From a bacterium (GTDB lineage Bacteria; Bacillota; Clostridia; Oscillospirales; Acutalibacteraceae): a stretch of 35,125 nt of DNA. Position 1 is the stretch's first letter. Each line of letters begins with the position of its first letter. The notes beneath the pieces are model-generated. The model ran no database searches. It saw only the letters and a list, made by a program, of their open reading frames with translations, and was not told the origin of the DNA. Of the stretch, positions 8,551-16,462 are shown in pieces. The DNA lies in contig JAHKVW010000020.1 of NCBI GenBank assembly GCA_020624805.1, forward strand, positions 1 through 35,125, given 5' to 3'. A program made the position numbers and the translations under genes.

Positions 8551-9306
8551 ATCTCAGGTGAAAAAGATTTTGAGGTAGTCGAGGACGATCTGTTTTTTCC
8601 CGGCAGCCGCATAAAGCTGGAACACACCTTATATCTGAATCAATATGATCTGTCCGATCTGGTTCAGAAAAGTCCCGAGGAAGTGAGAGCTTTATATGAT
8701 CAGCGCTTCAAATATGAAGAAAAGATATTTGAGGATCTTCAATCGAGTATAAGAGCTTGGGAAAACGGGGCAAGAGAAACACGACGTCTGCAATTAGCGT
8801 TGAATTATCTCGAAATAGCTCCAGTCAAGCATACAGGCAATCAGTGGGTCGAGGATGAAAAAGGTCGTCGGACAATCAGTAACATGGTGTATAAAATGAC
8901 TTGCAAAATAACCGAAAACACCAAATGGGATTTGTGGAGCAGTAACGTTCTCAACCAACGCTGGCATGTTGAATGGCAAATCGTTTTGAACACTCCGAAG
9001 GCTCACCATCATACCGTGATTGCAGGAAAAGAGCGTAATTATTCAGAGCGGATAGACGCTGAAAACTACATGCACGGTCGTATCCGTGCTTTCGCTAAGT
9101 ATTTTCAGGAAATCTCGCCGCCTGTTCCGGCTGATCACAAGTATGCTTTTATGGAAAGCGGTCTTATGCTGCCGGGCTATCATGTGGAGGGTGAAGAAAC
9201 AAAGCAGGAAAGGGATTCAGTGATTGGAAAACTCAATGAGGCAAAAACTCAGAAAAAATCAGCTCCGGTTTCACTTTCTAAAAAGAGGAAGGAGCCGGAA
9301 CACTAA
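8551..9306 (+). CDS. Tandem paralogue 1, unknown family, non-ATG start
   Basis: About 251 residues. The first in-frame ATG-like codon (GTG 8683) would delete a segment that is clearly homologous to its two downstream paralogues: RIKLEHTLY here against NIKLEHTVY in paralogue 2. The frame is open back to ATT 8548 / ATC 8551, right after the SD AGGGGGTG (8538-8545); ATC has the better spacing. Shared with the paralogues: HTSNQW-like (HTGNQW), TISNMVY, a W-x-V-x-W strand and the EISPPxP...LPGY end block. The tail opens SVIGKLNEAK and ends KEPEH. Function unknown. Confidence 0.7.
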   Translation: MSGEKDFEVVEDDLFFPGSRIKLEHTLYLNQYDLSDLVQKSPEEVRALYDQRFKYEEKIFEDLQSSIRAWENGARETRRLQLALNYLEIAPVKHTGNQWVEDEKGRRTISNMVYKMTCKITENTKWDLWSSNVLNQRWHVEWQIVLNTPKAHHHTVIAGKERNYSERIDAENYMHGRIRAFAKYFQEISPPVPADHKYAFMESGLMLPGYHVEGEETKQERDSVIGKLNEAKTQKKSAPVSLSKKRKEPEH

Positions 9307-9321
9307 AGAAGGTGAATTATA

Positions 9322-10152
9322 TTGAAATCAACAGATGTTTTCCATTCTTATGATTTTGATGAATGGCAAGAAGGTCATAATATCAAGTTGGAGCATACGG
9401 TTTATTACAGCAATGACGGAACCGCTTTGCTTCCGCTGATAAAATCCTCTCCCGAAGAACTGCGCGAGTTACGAAAAGTATGTGTATCACAGGAACATAA
9501 GGCATTTATCCGAGCACAGGATCAATTATCTGATTGGGAGAAAAAGGCGGCGATGACAATGCTTATTGACCGTGCGCTCGAATATCTCAAAATGCCTAAA
9601 GCAGAGCACACATCTAATCAATGGCAGCGTGATAAACAATATGACCGTGATACCATTAGTAATATGGTGTACAGCATGTCGTTCTATGTTTATGAAAATA
9701 CAGAACGTGATCGAAATACAGGAGAGTATATACCAAAGGCTTGGTATGTCACATGGGACGTCCGACTCAATTCTCCTGATCAACAGCATAGGGACAAAAT
9801 AGCCGGACAGTATCAGAAGCGCTATACGGATAAGGCTGCTGCTTTGAAGTATATCGAGGGAAGAAAAAAAGCGTATGCACACTTGTTTACCGAGATTTCG
9901 CCGCCTATTCCTCAGGAGTACGCTGATTCATTCAGAATAAACGGTGTGCTTTTACCGGGCTATCGGATCGAAAATCAGGAACCGAGAACAACGGAGAAAA
10001 CCGCCCTTGAGCTGTTAAACGAGTTGTTAGGCAAAGACTTGTTTTCTGATCTGGGAAGATCGTCTATTCTGGGAAGTCTCGCGGCAGCAAAATATGCTCA
10101 GGTAAAGGAATCGGAATCAGCTTCCAAAAAGAAAAAAGAGCCGGAAATATGA
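9322..10152 (+). CDS. Tandem paralogue 2, unknown family
   Basis: 276 residues from TTG 9322, SD AGAAGGTG 8 bases upstream. It aligns with its neighbours along the whole length: IKLEHTVYY, AEHTSNQW, DTISNMVY, AWYVTWDV, KRYTDKAAALKYIEGRKKAYAH (given in two parts: KRYTDK and YIEGRKKAYAH), EISPPIP, GVLLPGY. The tail opens SILGSLAAAK and ends KEPEI. No catalytic motif, membrane segment or known domain is recognised. Local duplication produced three divergent copies, suggesting selection for variants. Confidence 0.75.
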   Translation: MKSTDVFHSYDFDEWQEGHNIKLEHTVYYSNDGTALLPLIKSSPEELRELRKVCVSQEHKAFIRAQDQLSDWEKKAAMTMLIDRALEYLKMPKAEHTSNQWQRDKQYDRDTISNMVYSMSFYVYENTERDRNTGEYIPKAWYVTWDVRLNSPDQQHRDKIAGQYQKRYTDKAAALKYIEGRKKAYAHLFTEISPPIPQEYADSFRINGVLLPGYRIENQEPRTTEKTALELLNELLGKDLFSDLGRSSILGSLAAAKYAQVKESESASKKKKEPEI

Positions 10153-10168
10153 GTGATAGGAGGAAATA

Positions 10169-11005
10169 TTGAGAGAAGAAAAGTATTACGGCGTATTTGA
10201 TTACGGAGATCGGCTTACACCCGGCGTTGAACTGAAAATCGAGCATACCGTTGTGGAAGGTTATGATAAAAACACTTTGGATTTAGCGCCTATTATCGCT
10301 TTAGGCTCAGATGATCTGACAACAGCGAGAGATCAGAGCGTTGAAGCTGAGAAAGCTGTTTTTGAGAAAATCAAGGCTTCCGTTAAAGAGTGGGAACGTC
10401 AGGCGGCGGTCACGAAAACCTATAATCGGGCTCTTGAATATCTTAACACTCCGGCAGCCGAGCACACTTCAAATCAGTGGGTGCATGAAAAATACCATGA
10501 TCGCGATACCATCAGTAACAAGGTATATCAAATGAGCGTGTCTGTTTGGGAAGATACAAGATACGACAGAGCGACGGAACAGTCGATACCTGTTGCGTGG
10601 TATGTGACATGGAATGTGAGCACCAATGCTCCGACAAAAGGCTATAATGTTGAGATCGCCGGTCAGAACAGAAAACGGTATACCGATAAAGAGGCAGCCC
10701 AGAAATATATTGAGGGACGAAAAAAGGCGTTTGCACATCTTTTTACAGAAATATCGCCGCCTATCCCTGCTGAATATGCTCGACCGTTCATGGTCAATGG
10801 CATTCTGTTGCCCGGCTACACGGTACAGGGTCAGGAACCTGCTGTATCAACAATCACCGCCGACGAGATCATCAATGAGATTCTCGGCGTCGATTCTGTA
10901 ACGAAAGATAAAAAGCCCTCTGTGCTGAAAAAGCTCGCCGAGGGTAACAAAGGGAAAACGGCGTCGGCAAGGGGCGCAAAAGATAAGGAGGAACAGAGTA
11001 TTTGA
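10169..11005 (+). CDS. Tandem paralogue 3, unknown family
   Basis: 278 residues from TTG 10169 with AGGAGG upstream. Closest to paralogue 2, sharing AEHTSNQW, DRDTISNKVY, AWYVTWNV, IEGRKKAFAHLFTEISPPIP and GILLPGY. The tail opens SVLKKLAEGN and ends EEQSI. Its stop overlaps the TTG start of the DUF3846 gene (TTGA, 11002-11005). Function unknown. Confidence 0.75.
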   Translation: MREEKYYGVFDYGDRLTPGVELKIEHTVVEGYDKNTLDLAPIIALGSDDLTTARDQSVEAEKAVFEKIKASVKEWERQAAVTKTYNRALEYLNTPAAEHTSNQWVHEKYHDRDTISNKVYQMSVSVWEDTRYDRATEQSIPVAWYVTWNVSTNAPTKGYNVEIAGQNRKRYTDKEAAQKYIEGRKKAFAHLFTEISPPIPAEYARPFMVNGILLPGYTVQGQEPAVSTITADEIINEILGVDSVTKDKKPSVLKKLAEGNKGKTASARGAKDKEEQSI

Positions 11006-11412
11006 AAGTGCTCATGGTAGAACCGGGTAAGGTTCCGTATGAAACTGAGGTCGAGGGCGGATATAAAGAGATCCAAAAAGCTATCGGCTGCGATATTTTT
11101 CAGGCGACCTATCCGTTTGAGGATTTGGTCGCTGTTTTATGTGACGAGGAAGGTAAGCTGAACGGCTCGAAACCGAACCGAGCCTTGTATGATCAGGATG
11201 GAGATATGTACGACATCCTTTTCGGCAAATTTATGGTCGTCGGTCTCGGAGAAGAAAACTTTACGGATCTGTCGCCTGAGCTGATGGAGAAGTTCAAGGA
11301 GCGATTCAAGCACCCGGAATCATTCATGCAGCTTTGCGGCAGGGTCGTCGCGATCAAGGAGCCGATACCCGGTGAAAAAGCGCCCGGTAAGGCTCAGGGT
11401 CAAGAGTTATGA
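11002..11412 (+). CDS. DUF3846 domain protein
   Basis: 136 residues from TTG 11002, preceded by AGGAGGAACAG. The whole sequence matches the DUF3846 pattern: VLMVEPGKVPYE, YPFEDLVAVLCDEEGKLNG, NRALYDQDGDMYDILFG, VGLGEENFTDL. DUF3846 proteins are common in ICEs and phages of Clostridia with unknown biochemistry. It ends GQEL but lacks the S-x4-L motif of the shared tail. Confidence 0.8.
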   Translation: MKVLMVEPGKVPYETEVEGGYKEIQKAIGCDIFQATYPFEDLVAVLCDEEGKLNGSKPNRALYDQDGDMYDILFGKFMVVGLGEENFTDLSPELMEKFKERFKHPESFMQLCGRVVAIKEPIPGEKAPGKAQGQEL

Positions 11413-12224
11413 TGTGGGCGGCGACGAAAGGCGCTTATCTGCTCACGGTACAGCCGGACGACTTCTTTCCCAATCCGCGGCGTGAGGACGAAAACTTCGG
11501 TACGCTGATCTGTTTTCACCGCCGCTATGATTTAGGCGACAAGCGCGAGTTTAAGGATTCCGACGATCTAATTCACTATCTCTTTATAAGATCATCCGGC
11601 GAGAAAAACATCAGTGAAAAAGAGTATTTGTATGAAAGGCTGATGGCACGCTGGGAGGATGAATCAGAGGGTGCCTATCCTTCGACAGCCCAAATCAAAG
11701 CAATGAATAACTATCTGATGGCTGAAATACAAAAAGGCTTCGTCGTTTTGCCTGTCTATCTGCTCGATCACAGCGGACTTGCTATGAGTACAACGGACTT
11801 TAATGATCGCTGGGACAGCGGGCAAGTCGGTATCATTTTTGTCTCTAACGATAAGATCAAAGAGGAATACGAGGTCGATTTCATCGAGCCGGTACTGCGA
11901 TTGCAGGTTGAAGAACGCCTGAAAGAAGAAGTAGCTGAGTACGACGCCTATCTGCGCGGCGAGTGCTATTGCTTTGAGCTGTATGAGGACGGAGAGCTGG
12001 TACATAGCTGCGGCGGCTTTACCGGAGCTTTTGATAAAGCTGTCAAGGATATGGTCGAGTATCTTCCCGACGACTGTGCCGGAATGGTTGATGATCTTGC
12101 GGAAACCGACGGTATGCCTTCTATGGTTCAGACGCTCCGCAAGCACGCGAATATTATGGTCGATCAGGCGGCAAAAGATCACGAGCACCAACCGCGACAG
12201 AAATCTATCAACGTGGAACATTAA
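11409..12224 (+). CDS. Conserved mobile-element protein of unknown function
   Basis: 271 residues from ATG 11409 (ATGA overlap with DUF3846; a second ATG follows directly at 11412). It contains the block VYLLDHSGLAMSTTDF, then DRWDSGQVGIIFVS and EVAEYDAYLRGECYCFEL, a pattern familiar from hypothetical proteins of ICEs and phages. The C-terminus is acidic until residue ~238, then turns basic: it opens SMVQTLRKHA and ends INVEH, a looser version of the shared tail. No membrane segment. Confidence 0.75.
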   Translation: MMWAATKGAYLLTVQPDDFFPNPRREDENFGTLICFHRRYDLGDKREFKDSDDLIHYLFIRSSGEKNISEKEYLYERLMARWEDESEGAYPSTAQIKAMNNYLMAEIQKGFVVLPVYLLDHSGLAMSTTDFNDRWDSGQVGIIFVSNDKIKEEYEVDFIEPVLRLQVEERLKEEVAEYDAYLRGECYCFELYEDGELVHSCGGFTGAFDKAVKDMVEYLPDDCAGMVDDLAETDGMPSMVQTLRKHANIMVDQAAKDHEHQPRQKSINVEH

Positions 12225-12238
12225 GTAAGGGGGATTAT

Positions 12239-12709
12239 TTGCAGGAAGAAATCGATCAGAGAACCGTATCGATCACCGTTCAGGCGGCAAAGTTGTCGGG
12301 ACGTGTACTGAAAGCGGCTATGACGGCTGCGTTGCAGAAAATGCAACAGCAGCGTCATTCATCAAAGGTCGGTCGCAATAGCTTGAAACGGCTTGCTCAG
12401 GGAGACGGCGGGATGAATACGATTGAGGTCTCAGGGCGGCTGCGTTCCTTTGAACGTTACGCCCGAAAGTATCGGATAAGGTATCATATAGAAAAAGAAG
12501 TCGGTTCAAAACCGCCTCGCTGGACTGTATTCTTCAAAGCAAATCAGGCGGACGCTTTGACCGCTGCTTTTCAGGAATACACCAATAAGGACCTCAATCG
12601 TTCTAAGAAGCCTTCGCTTGTCGCTCAACTCCGCAAGTTCAAGGAGCTTGTGCAGTCCATTGGCAAGGATCGTGTTCGCAACAAGGAGCACGGAGGTCCC
12701 GAACGCTGA
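12239..12709 (+). CDS. PcfB family (DUF3801) conjugation protein
   Basis: 156 residues from TTG 12239, SD AAGGGGG. The N-terminal VSITVQAAKLSGRVLKAAM and the central WTVFFKANQADALTAAFQEY are PcfB/DUF3801 signatures. PcfB is encoded next to the coupling protein in pCF10-type systems, and here its TGA overlaps the VirD4 start. It probably helps the coupling protein handle substrates. Its C-terminus opens SLVAQLRKFK and ends GGPER, fitting the shared tail. Confidence 0.82.
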   Translation: MQEEIDQRTVSITVQAAKLSGRVLKAAMTAALQKMQQQRHSSKVGRNSLKRLAQGDGGMNTIEVSGRLRSFERYARKYRIRYHIEKEVGSKPPRWTVFFKANQADALTAAFQEYTNKDLNRSKKPSLVAQLRKFKELVQSIGKDRVRNKEHGGPER

Positions 12710-14547
12710 GCAAGAACGATATTATCAAGAGATATGTCATACCGCATTTGCCGTATCTGATCTTTGTATGGATATTTGCGAAGCTCGGCGAGGCGATCCG
12801 TCTTGCGCCCGGGGTTGACGCTTCCGCTAAAATGCTGGGGCTCAGTCAGGGCTTTTCATCTGCCTTCGGTCACTTCTTTCTTTCCGCGTGGCTTGATCTC
12901 TTGATCGGTGTTGCCGGCGCTGTGATTATCCGGCTTGTCGTATATGTCAAAAGCAAGAACGCGAAGAAGTACCGGAAGAACGTCGAGTACGGCAGCGCTC
13001 GTTGGGGCAATAAGAAGGATATTGCCCCGTATATGTCCGCTGATCCGTGGGATAACATCATTCTCACACAGACCGAAGGACTGATGATGTCCGGCAGGCC
13101 GAAAAATCCTACCTACGCGAGAAACAAGAATGTGCTGGTCGTCGGCGGATCGGGTTCCGGTAAGACGCGGTTTTTCATCAAGCCGAATCTCATGCAAATG
13201 CACAGCTCCTACGTTGTGACCGATCCGAAAGGAACGGTGCTGATCGAGTGCGGTAAGATGTTACAGCGCGGCGTGCCGAAGCGGGACAAAGAAGGTAATG
13301 TCATTAGGAATAAAAGAGGAAAAATCGTCCGTGAGCCTTATAAGATCAGGGTGTTCAATACGATCAACTTTTCTAAGTCTATGCACTTCAATCCATTTGC
13401 CTATATCCACTCTGAAAAGGATATATTGAAGATCGTCACTACCCTTATCGCCAACACCAAAGGCGAAGGTAAAGCAGGCGACGATTTTTGGGTGAAAGCC
13501 GAAACCCTGCTCTATACTGCGCTGATCGGGTACATTTACTATGAAGCGCCGACCGAGGAACAGAACTTTGCTACGCTTGTTGAAATGCTCAATGCTATGG
13601 AAGTTCGCGAGGATGACGAGAATTTCAAGAACGCTGTCGATCTCCTGTTTGACGCTTTGGAGAAGAAAGATCCCGATCACTTTGCTCTCAGGCAGTATAA
13701 GAAGTACAAGCTGGCGGCGGGCAAAACAGCAAAATCGATCCTGATCTCCTGCGCGTCGCGTCTGGCTCCCTTCGATATTAGGGAAGTCAGAGAGATCACC
13801 ATGTATGACGAGCTGGATTTAGACAAGCTCGGAGACGAGCGGACGGCGCTGTTTCTGATCATGTCGGATACGGACGGGACCTTCGCTTTTCTGATCAGCT
13901 TGATCTACTCGATCCTGTTCAACCGACTGTGCGAGCGCGCCGACGATAAATACGGCGGCCGTCTGCCGGTTCATGTGCGTTGCCTCATAGACGAAGCCGC
14001 GAACATCGGTCAGATACCGAACCTTGAAAGGCTGATGGCGACGATCCGTTCCCGAGAGATCTCCGCTTGCCTTGTGTTGCAGGCACAATCCCAGCTAAAG
14101 GCGCTGTATAAGGATAACGCCGACACCATTATCGGTAACTGTGATTCAAGTCTGTTTCTCGGGGGTAAGGAAGAAACCACGCTGAAAAGCTGGAACTCGC
14201 TTTTAGGTAAGGAAACGATAGATCTGTATAATGAAAGCGTGACGAAGGGTAATCAGGAAAGTCACGGACAGAACTATCAAAAGCTCGGTAAAGATCTGAT
14301 GTCGATGGACGAGATCGCCGTCATGGACGGCGGCAAATGTCTGTTACAGATCCGAGGGGTGCGTCCTTTCTTATCCAAGAAGTACGACATCACCAAGCAC
14401 CCGAACTACAAGTATTTATCTGACTATGATCAGAAAAACACTTTTGATATAGAGAAGTTCTTATCCACTCGCTTTGTGCCGGATAAGGATGAACGATATA
14501 TCAACTATGAAATCAGCGCCGAAGATCTGGCGCACTATTCAAAATAA
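12706..14547 (+). CDS. virD4: VirD4-like coupling protein (CD1115 family), CTG start
   Basis: 613 residues if started at CTG 12706. SD GGAGG at 12692-12696 lies 9 bases before CTG, and CTGA overlaps the PcfB stop. The first in-frame ATG-like codon (ATG? none closer than 12748, read as TTG/ATG-type start) would cut into the first membrane helix region PHLPYLIFVWIFAKLG. Two N-terminal membrane segments (residues ~12-32 and ~55-82) are followed by Walker A GGSGSGKT (K153) and Walker B LIDEAANIG (D429, E430). This ATPase brings the relaxosome to the mating pore. It is the last gene before the non-coding control region. Confidence 0.9.
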   Translation: MSKNDIIKRYVIPHLPYLIFVWIFAKLGEAIRLAPGVDASAKMLGLSQGFSSAFGHFFLSAWLDLLIGVAGAVIIRLVVYVKSKNAKKYRKNVEYGSARWGNKKDIAPYMSADPWDNIILTQTEGLMMSGRPKNPTYARNKNVLVVGGSGSGKTRFFIKPNLMQMHSSYVVTDPKGTVLIECGKMLQRGVPKRDKEGNVIRNKRGKIVREPYKIRVFNTINFSKSMHFNPFAYIHSEKDILKIVTTLIANTKGEGKAGDDFWVKAETLLYTALIGYIYYEAPTEEQNFATLVEMLNAMEVREDDENFKNAVDLLFDALEKKDPDHFALRQYKKYKLAAGKTAKSILISCASRLAPFDIREVREITMYDELDLDKLGDERTALFLIMSDTDGTFAFLISLIYSILFNRLCERADDKYGGRLPVHVRCLIDEAANIGQIPNLERLMATIRSREISACLVLQAQSQLKALYKDNADTIIGNCDSSLFLGGKEETTLKSWNSLLGKETIDLYNESVTKGNQESHGQNYQKLGKDLMSMDEIAVMDGGKCLLQIRGVRPFLSKKYDITKHPNYKYLSDYDQKNTFDIEKFLSTRFVPDKDERYINYEISAEDLAHYSK

Positions 14548-14559
14548 GGGGGTTCATTT

Positions 14560-14583
14560 TTGCACGTTAGGGATTCTCCCTAA
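14560..14583 (+). CDS. Seven-codon mini-ORF with its own SD inside a hairpin
   Basis: TTG CAC GTT AGG GAT TCT CCC TAA (MHVRDSP) with AAGGGGG 7 bases upstream, the same SD and spacing used by genes in this element. The arms TTAGGGA (14567-14573) and TCCCTAA (14577-14583) make a perfect 7-bp stem from the ORF's own codons. It could be a leader peptide that controls the terminator 31 bases later, or the relic of a deleted gene. Confidence 0.3.
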   Translation: MHVRDSP

Positions 14584-14613
14584 TAAGGAAAAAACAGAAA
14601 CCAAAATGCTTGC

Positions 14614-14641
14614 GCCGCTGTTTTGGCAGACAGCGGCTTTT
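14614..14641 (+). terminator. Rho-independent terminator after virD4
   Basis: Arms GCCGCTGT (14614-14621) and ACAGCGGC (14630-14637) pair perfectly over 8 bp and are followed by TTTTCT. It would end the DUF6017-to-virD4 transcript. Confidence 0.65.
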
Positions 14642-14664
14642 CTAATTATAGGAATACCTTTTTA

Positions 14665-14695
14665 TCAATTTACGCTCAATTCACAGTCAATGACA
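14665..14695 (+). repeat. 31-bp repeat, copy 1
   Basis: Three units starting TCAAT at 14665, 14676 and 14687, spaced exactly 11 bp; the copy ends AGTCAATGACA. It matches copies 2 and 3 closely. Confidence 0.75.
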
Positions 14696-14716
14696 AATGC
14701 GTTTGACACGCCGATT

Positions 14717-14820
14717 ACGACCTAAGGGGTAAGACAGGTCAATTTCGAGTCAATTTGCAGTCAATGACAGCTAAGCAGACCGATTTACCGTTGTACGGCC
14801 TATAAGGGGTTATGACAGGT
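14717..14820 (+). repeat. Second repeat pair in the control region
   Basis: Two similar ~23-26-bp segments at 14717-14739 and 14795-14820 share CCTA(TA)AGGGGTTA and GACAGGT. The first abuts 31-bp copy 2. With the 31-bp repeats they make this whole non-coding stretch a likely protein-binding region. Confidence 0.55.
14739..14769 (+). repeat. 31-bp repeat, copy 2
   Basis: TCAAT units at 14739, 14750 and 14761 with the same 11-bp phase, ending AGTCAATGACA. Start-to-start distance from copy 1 is 74 bp. Confidence 0.75.
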
Positions 14821-14858
14821 TATCAACAGGCGAATCGAATGCATGAGCGTCGCGTTGC

Positions 14859-14889
14859 TCAATTTCGACTCAATTTACAGTCATTGACA
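14859..14889 (+). repeat. 31-bp repeat, copy 3
   Basis: Units at 14859 and 14870 start TCAAT; the third, at 14881, is TCATT. It ends TTGACA and lies 22 bases before the maff2 start codon. Start-to-start distance from copy 2 is 120 bp. Confidence 0.75.
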
Positions 14890-14911
14890 GCCATTTTGTA
14901 GGAGGTATTTA

Positions 14912-15127
14912 ATGGGATTTTTTTCAAGCGCTATAGATACTTTAAGAATTCTTGTTATTGCCCTCGGCGCCGGCTTAGGCGCGTGGGGCGTTGTCAATCT
15001 TCTGGAGGGTTACGGTAATGACAATCCCGGCGCGAAGTCGCAGGGTATGAAGCAGCTCATGGCCGGCGGCGGTATCGCCGTCGTAGGCGCTACTCTGATT
15101 CCTCTGCTCTCGGGCTTATTTAGCTGA
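14912..15127 (+). CDS. Maff2 family small membrane protein (VirB2-like pilin candidate)
   Basis: 71 residues, SD AGGAGG. Two hydrophobic segments (residues ~9-30, ILVIALGAGLGAWGVVNLL, and ~49-68, GGGIAVVGATLIPLLSGLF) are separated by a short polar loop rich in Gly and Lys. This matches the Maff2 family encoded just before VirB6 in CD11xx-type ICEs. By position and topology it is the likely pilin/VirB2 equivalent; that role is inferred. Confidence 0.85.
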   Translation: MGFFSSAIDTLRILVIALGAGLGAWGVVNLLEGYGNDNPGAKSQGMKQLMAGGGIAVVGATLIPLLSGLFS

Positions 15128-15133
15128 TAGCCT

Positions 15134-15994
15134 ATGCTGATAATCGACGCATTAACCGACTGGATCAAGAAGGGTATGGTTGACGCGGTAGAGAGTCAGT
15201 ATCAGAGCATTTTTGATTCTGTCAACAGTCAGGTATCGGACGTCTCGTCTCAGGTCGGACAGACGCCGCAGGGCTGGAACGGTAATGTGTTCAGTATGAT
15301 CAAAACACTTTCGGAAAGTGTGGTCGTTCCGATAGCCGGCATGATCCTGACCTTTGTTCTCGTGTATGAGTTGATCCAAATGATATTGGAGAAAAACAAC
15401 ATGCACGACTTTGACACGTTCAACATATTCAAGTGGATATTCAAAACTTTTGTAGCGGCGTACCTCTTGACGAACTGCTTTACAATCGTCATGGCGGTAT
15501 TTGACCTTGCTCAGAATGTCATTACGCAGGGCGCGGGTATTATCAATAATAATCTTGATGTCAGCGCCTCAATGAGCAATCTGCGCTCCAAACTCGAAGC
15601 TATGGGAGTGTGGGAGCTGATCGGGCTGTGGCTCGAAAGTAATATTATCCATCTGTGTATGTGGATTCTCTCTATCGTGATCTTTGTAATCGTCTACGGC
15701 AGAATGATCGAGATATATCTGACCGTCAGCCTTGCGCCGATTCCGTTCTCTACGATGGCAAATCGTGAGTGGGGTCAGATCGGAACCAACTATCTGCGCT
15801 CCGTTTTTGCGCTGGCTTTTCAGGGCTTCTTGATCCTCGTTTGCGTGGCAATCTATGCGGTGCTGGTGCAGACGATCCCATCGTCGGACGATATACACGG
15901 CGCTATTTGGGGCACGGCAGGATATACGGTTCTGCTTGCCTTTGCTCTCTTTAAGACCGGTTCTTTAAGTAAAAGTATTTTCTCAGCGCATTAG
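15134..15994 (+). CDS. virB6: VirB6/TrbL-like channel protein (CD1112 family)
   Basis: 286 residues. After an N-terminal amphipathic region with the family block VGQTPQGWNGNVFSMIKTLS there are about six membrane segments (near residues 55-80, 100-125, 170-195, 200-215, 230-255, 262-280). It forms the inner-membrane channel of the mating pore. No good SD precedes ATG 15134, and the gene starts only 6 bases after maff2, so translation is probably coupled. Confidence 0.87.
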   Translation: MLIIDALTDWIKKGMVDAVESQYQSIFDSVNSQVSDVSSQVGQTPQGWNGNVFSMIKTLSESVVVPIAGMILTFVLVYELIQMILEKNNMHDFDTFNIFKWIFKTFVAAYLLTNCFTIVMAVFDLAQNVITQGAGIINNNLDVSASMSNLRSKLEAMGVWELIGLWLESNIIHLCMWILSIVIFVIVYGRMIEIYLTVSLAPIPFSTMANREWGQIGTNYLRSVFALAFQGFLILVCVAIYAVLVQTIPSSDDIHGAIWGTAGYTVLLAFALFKTGSLSKSIFSAH

Positions 15995-16024
15995 CGCTTA
16001 ATTCAATATAAAGGAGATTTGTTT

Positions 16025-16462
16025 ATGAGTAATGTGGAAGAAACAAAACTGCCCAAGGTTGAGGGTAAGAATGATCTGAAAATCGATGTCACCGTGCGCC
16101 CGATCACGCCGCGAGGTAATCTGCTCGGTTTTGCCACCGTCACCATCAACGACAGCTTTGCCGTTGAGAACATCCGCGTCTGCACCGGAGATAAGGGACT
16201 GTATGTCAATATGCCCTCCGTGCAGGACAGTCAGGGAAAATGGAACGACGTATTCAAGCCGATCACCGCGGACGCCCGCAACCTGATCGTATCGGCGGTC
16301 ATCAACGGCTACAAAGCCGCCATCGACAAAATGCGCGAGACGCTCGACGCTTCGAGAGCCGCTGCGGAGAAGCCTTCTCTGACCGATACCCTCAAAGACA
16401 ACGCCGAGAAGGTCAAGAAGCAGCCGAAGAAAACAGCCAGCAAGAGCGAACAGAGTCTTTGA
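16025..16462 (+). CDS. SpoVG family protein
   Basis: 145 residues from ATG 16025; AAGGAG at 16011-16016 gives 8-base spacing, better than TTG 16019. Residues ~15-100 match SpoVG (DVTVRPITPRGNLLGFATVTIND, split: DVTVRPITPRGNLLG and FATVTIND; GLYVNMPSVQD; DVFKPITADARN), a small site-specific DNA/RNA-binding regulator. An added C-terminus opens SLTDTLKDNA and ends SEQSL, the shared tail, which chromosomal SpoVG would not be expected to carry. TGATG overlap with the methyltransferase. Likely a regulator delivered or used by the element. Confidence 0.87.
   Translation: MSNVEETKLPKVEGKNDLKIDVTVRPITPRGNLLGFATVTINDSFAVENIRVCTGDKGLYVNMPSVQDSQGKWNDVFKPITADARNLIVSAVINGYKAAIDKMRETLDASRAAAEKPSLTDTLKDNAEKVKKQPKKTASKSEQSL

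Noticed and set aside
14703..14708. TTGACA as a -35 box for maff2
   Set aside because: No -10 box at 16-18 bp; likewise the TTGACA at 14884-14889 would put its -10 on the SD and start codon.
16240..16461. N-terminal extension of the methyltransferase frame
   Set aside because: This part overlaps spoVG in another frame; the family N-terminus and the TGATG overlap fit ATG 16462.
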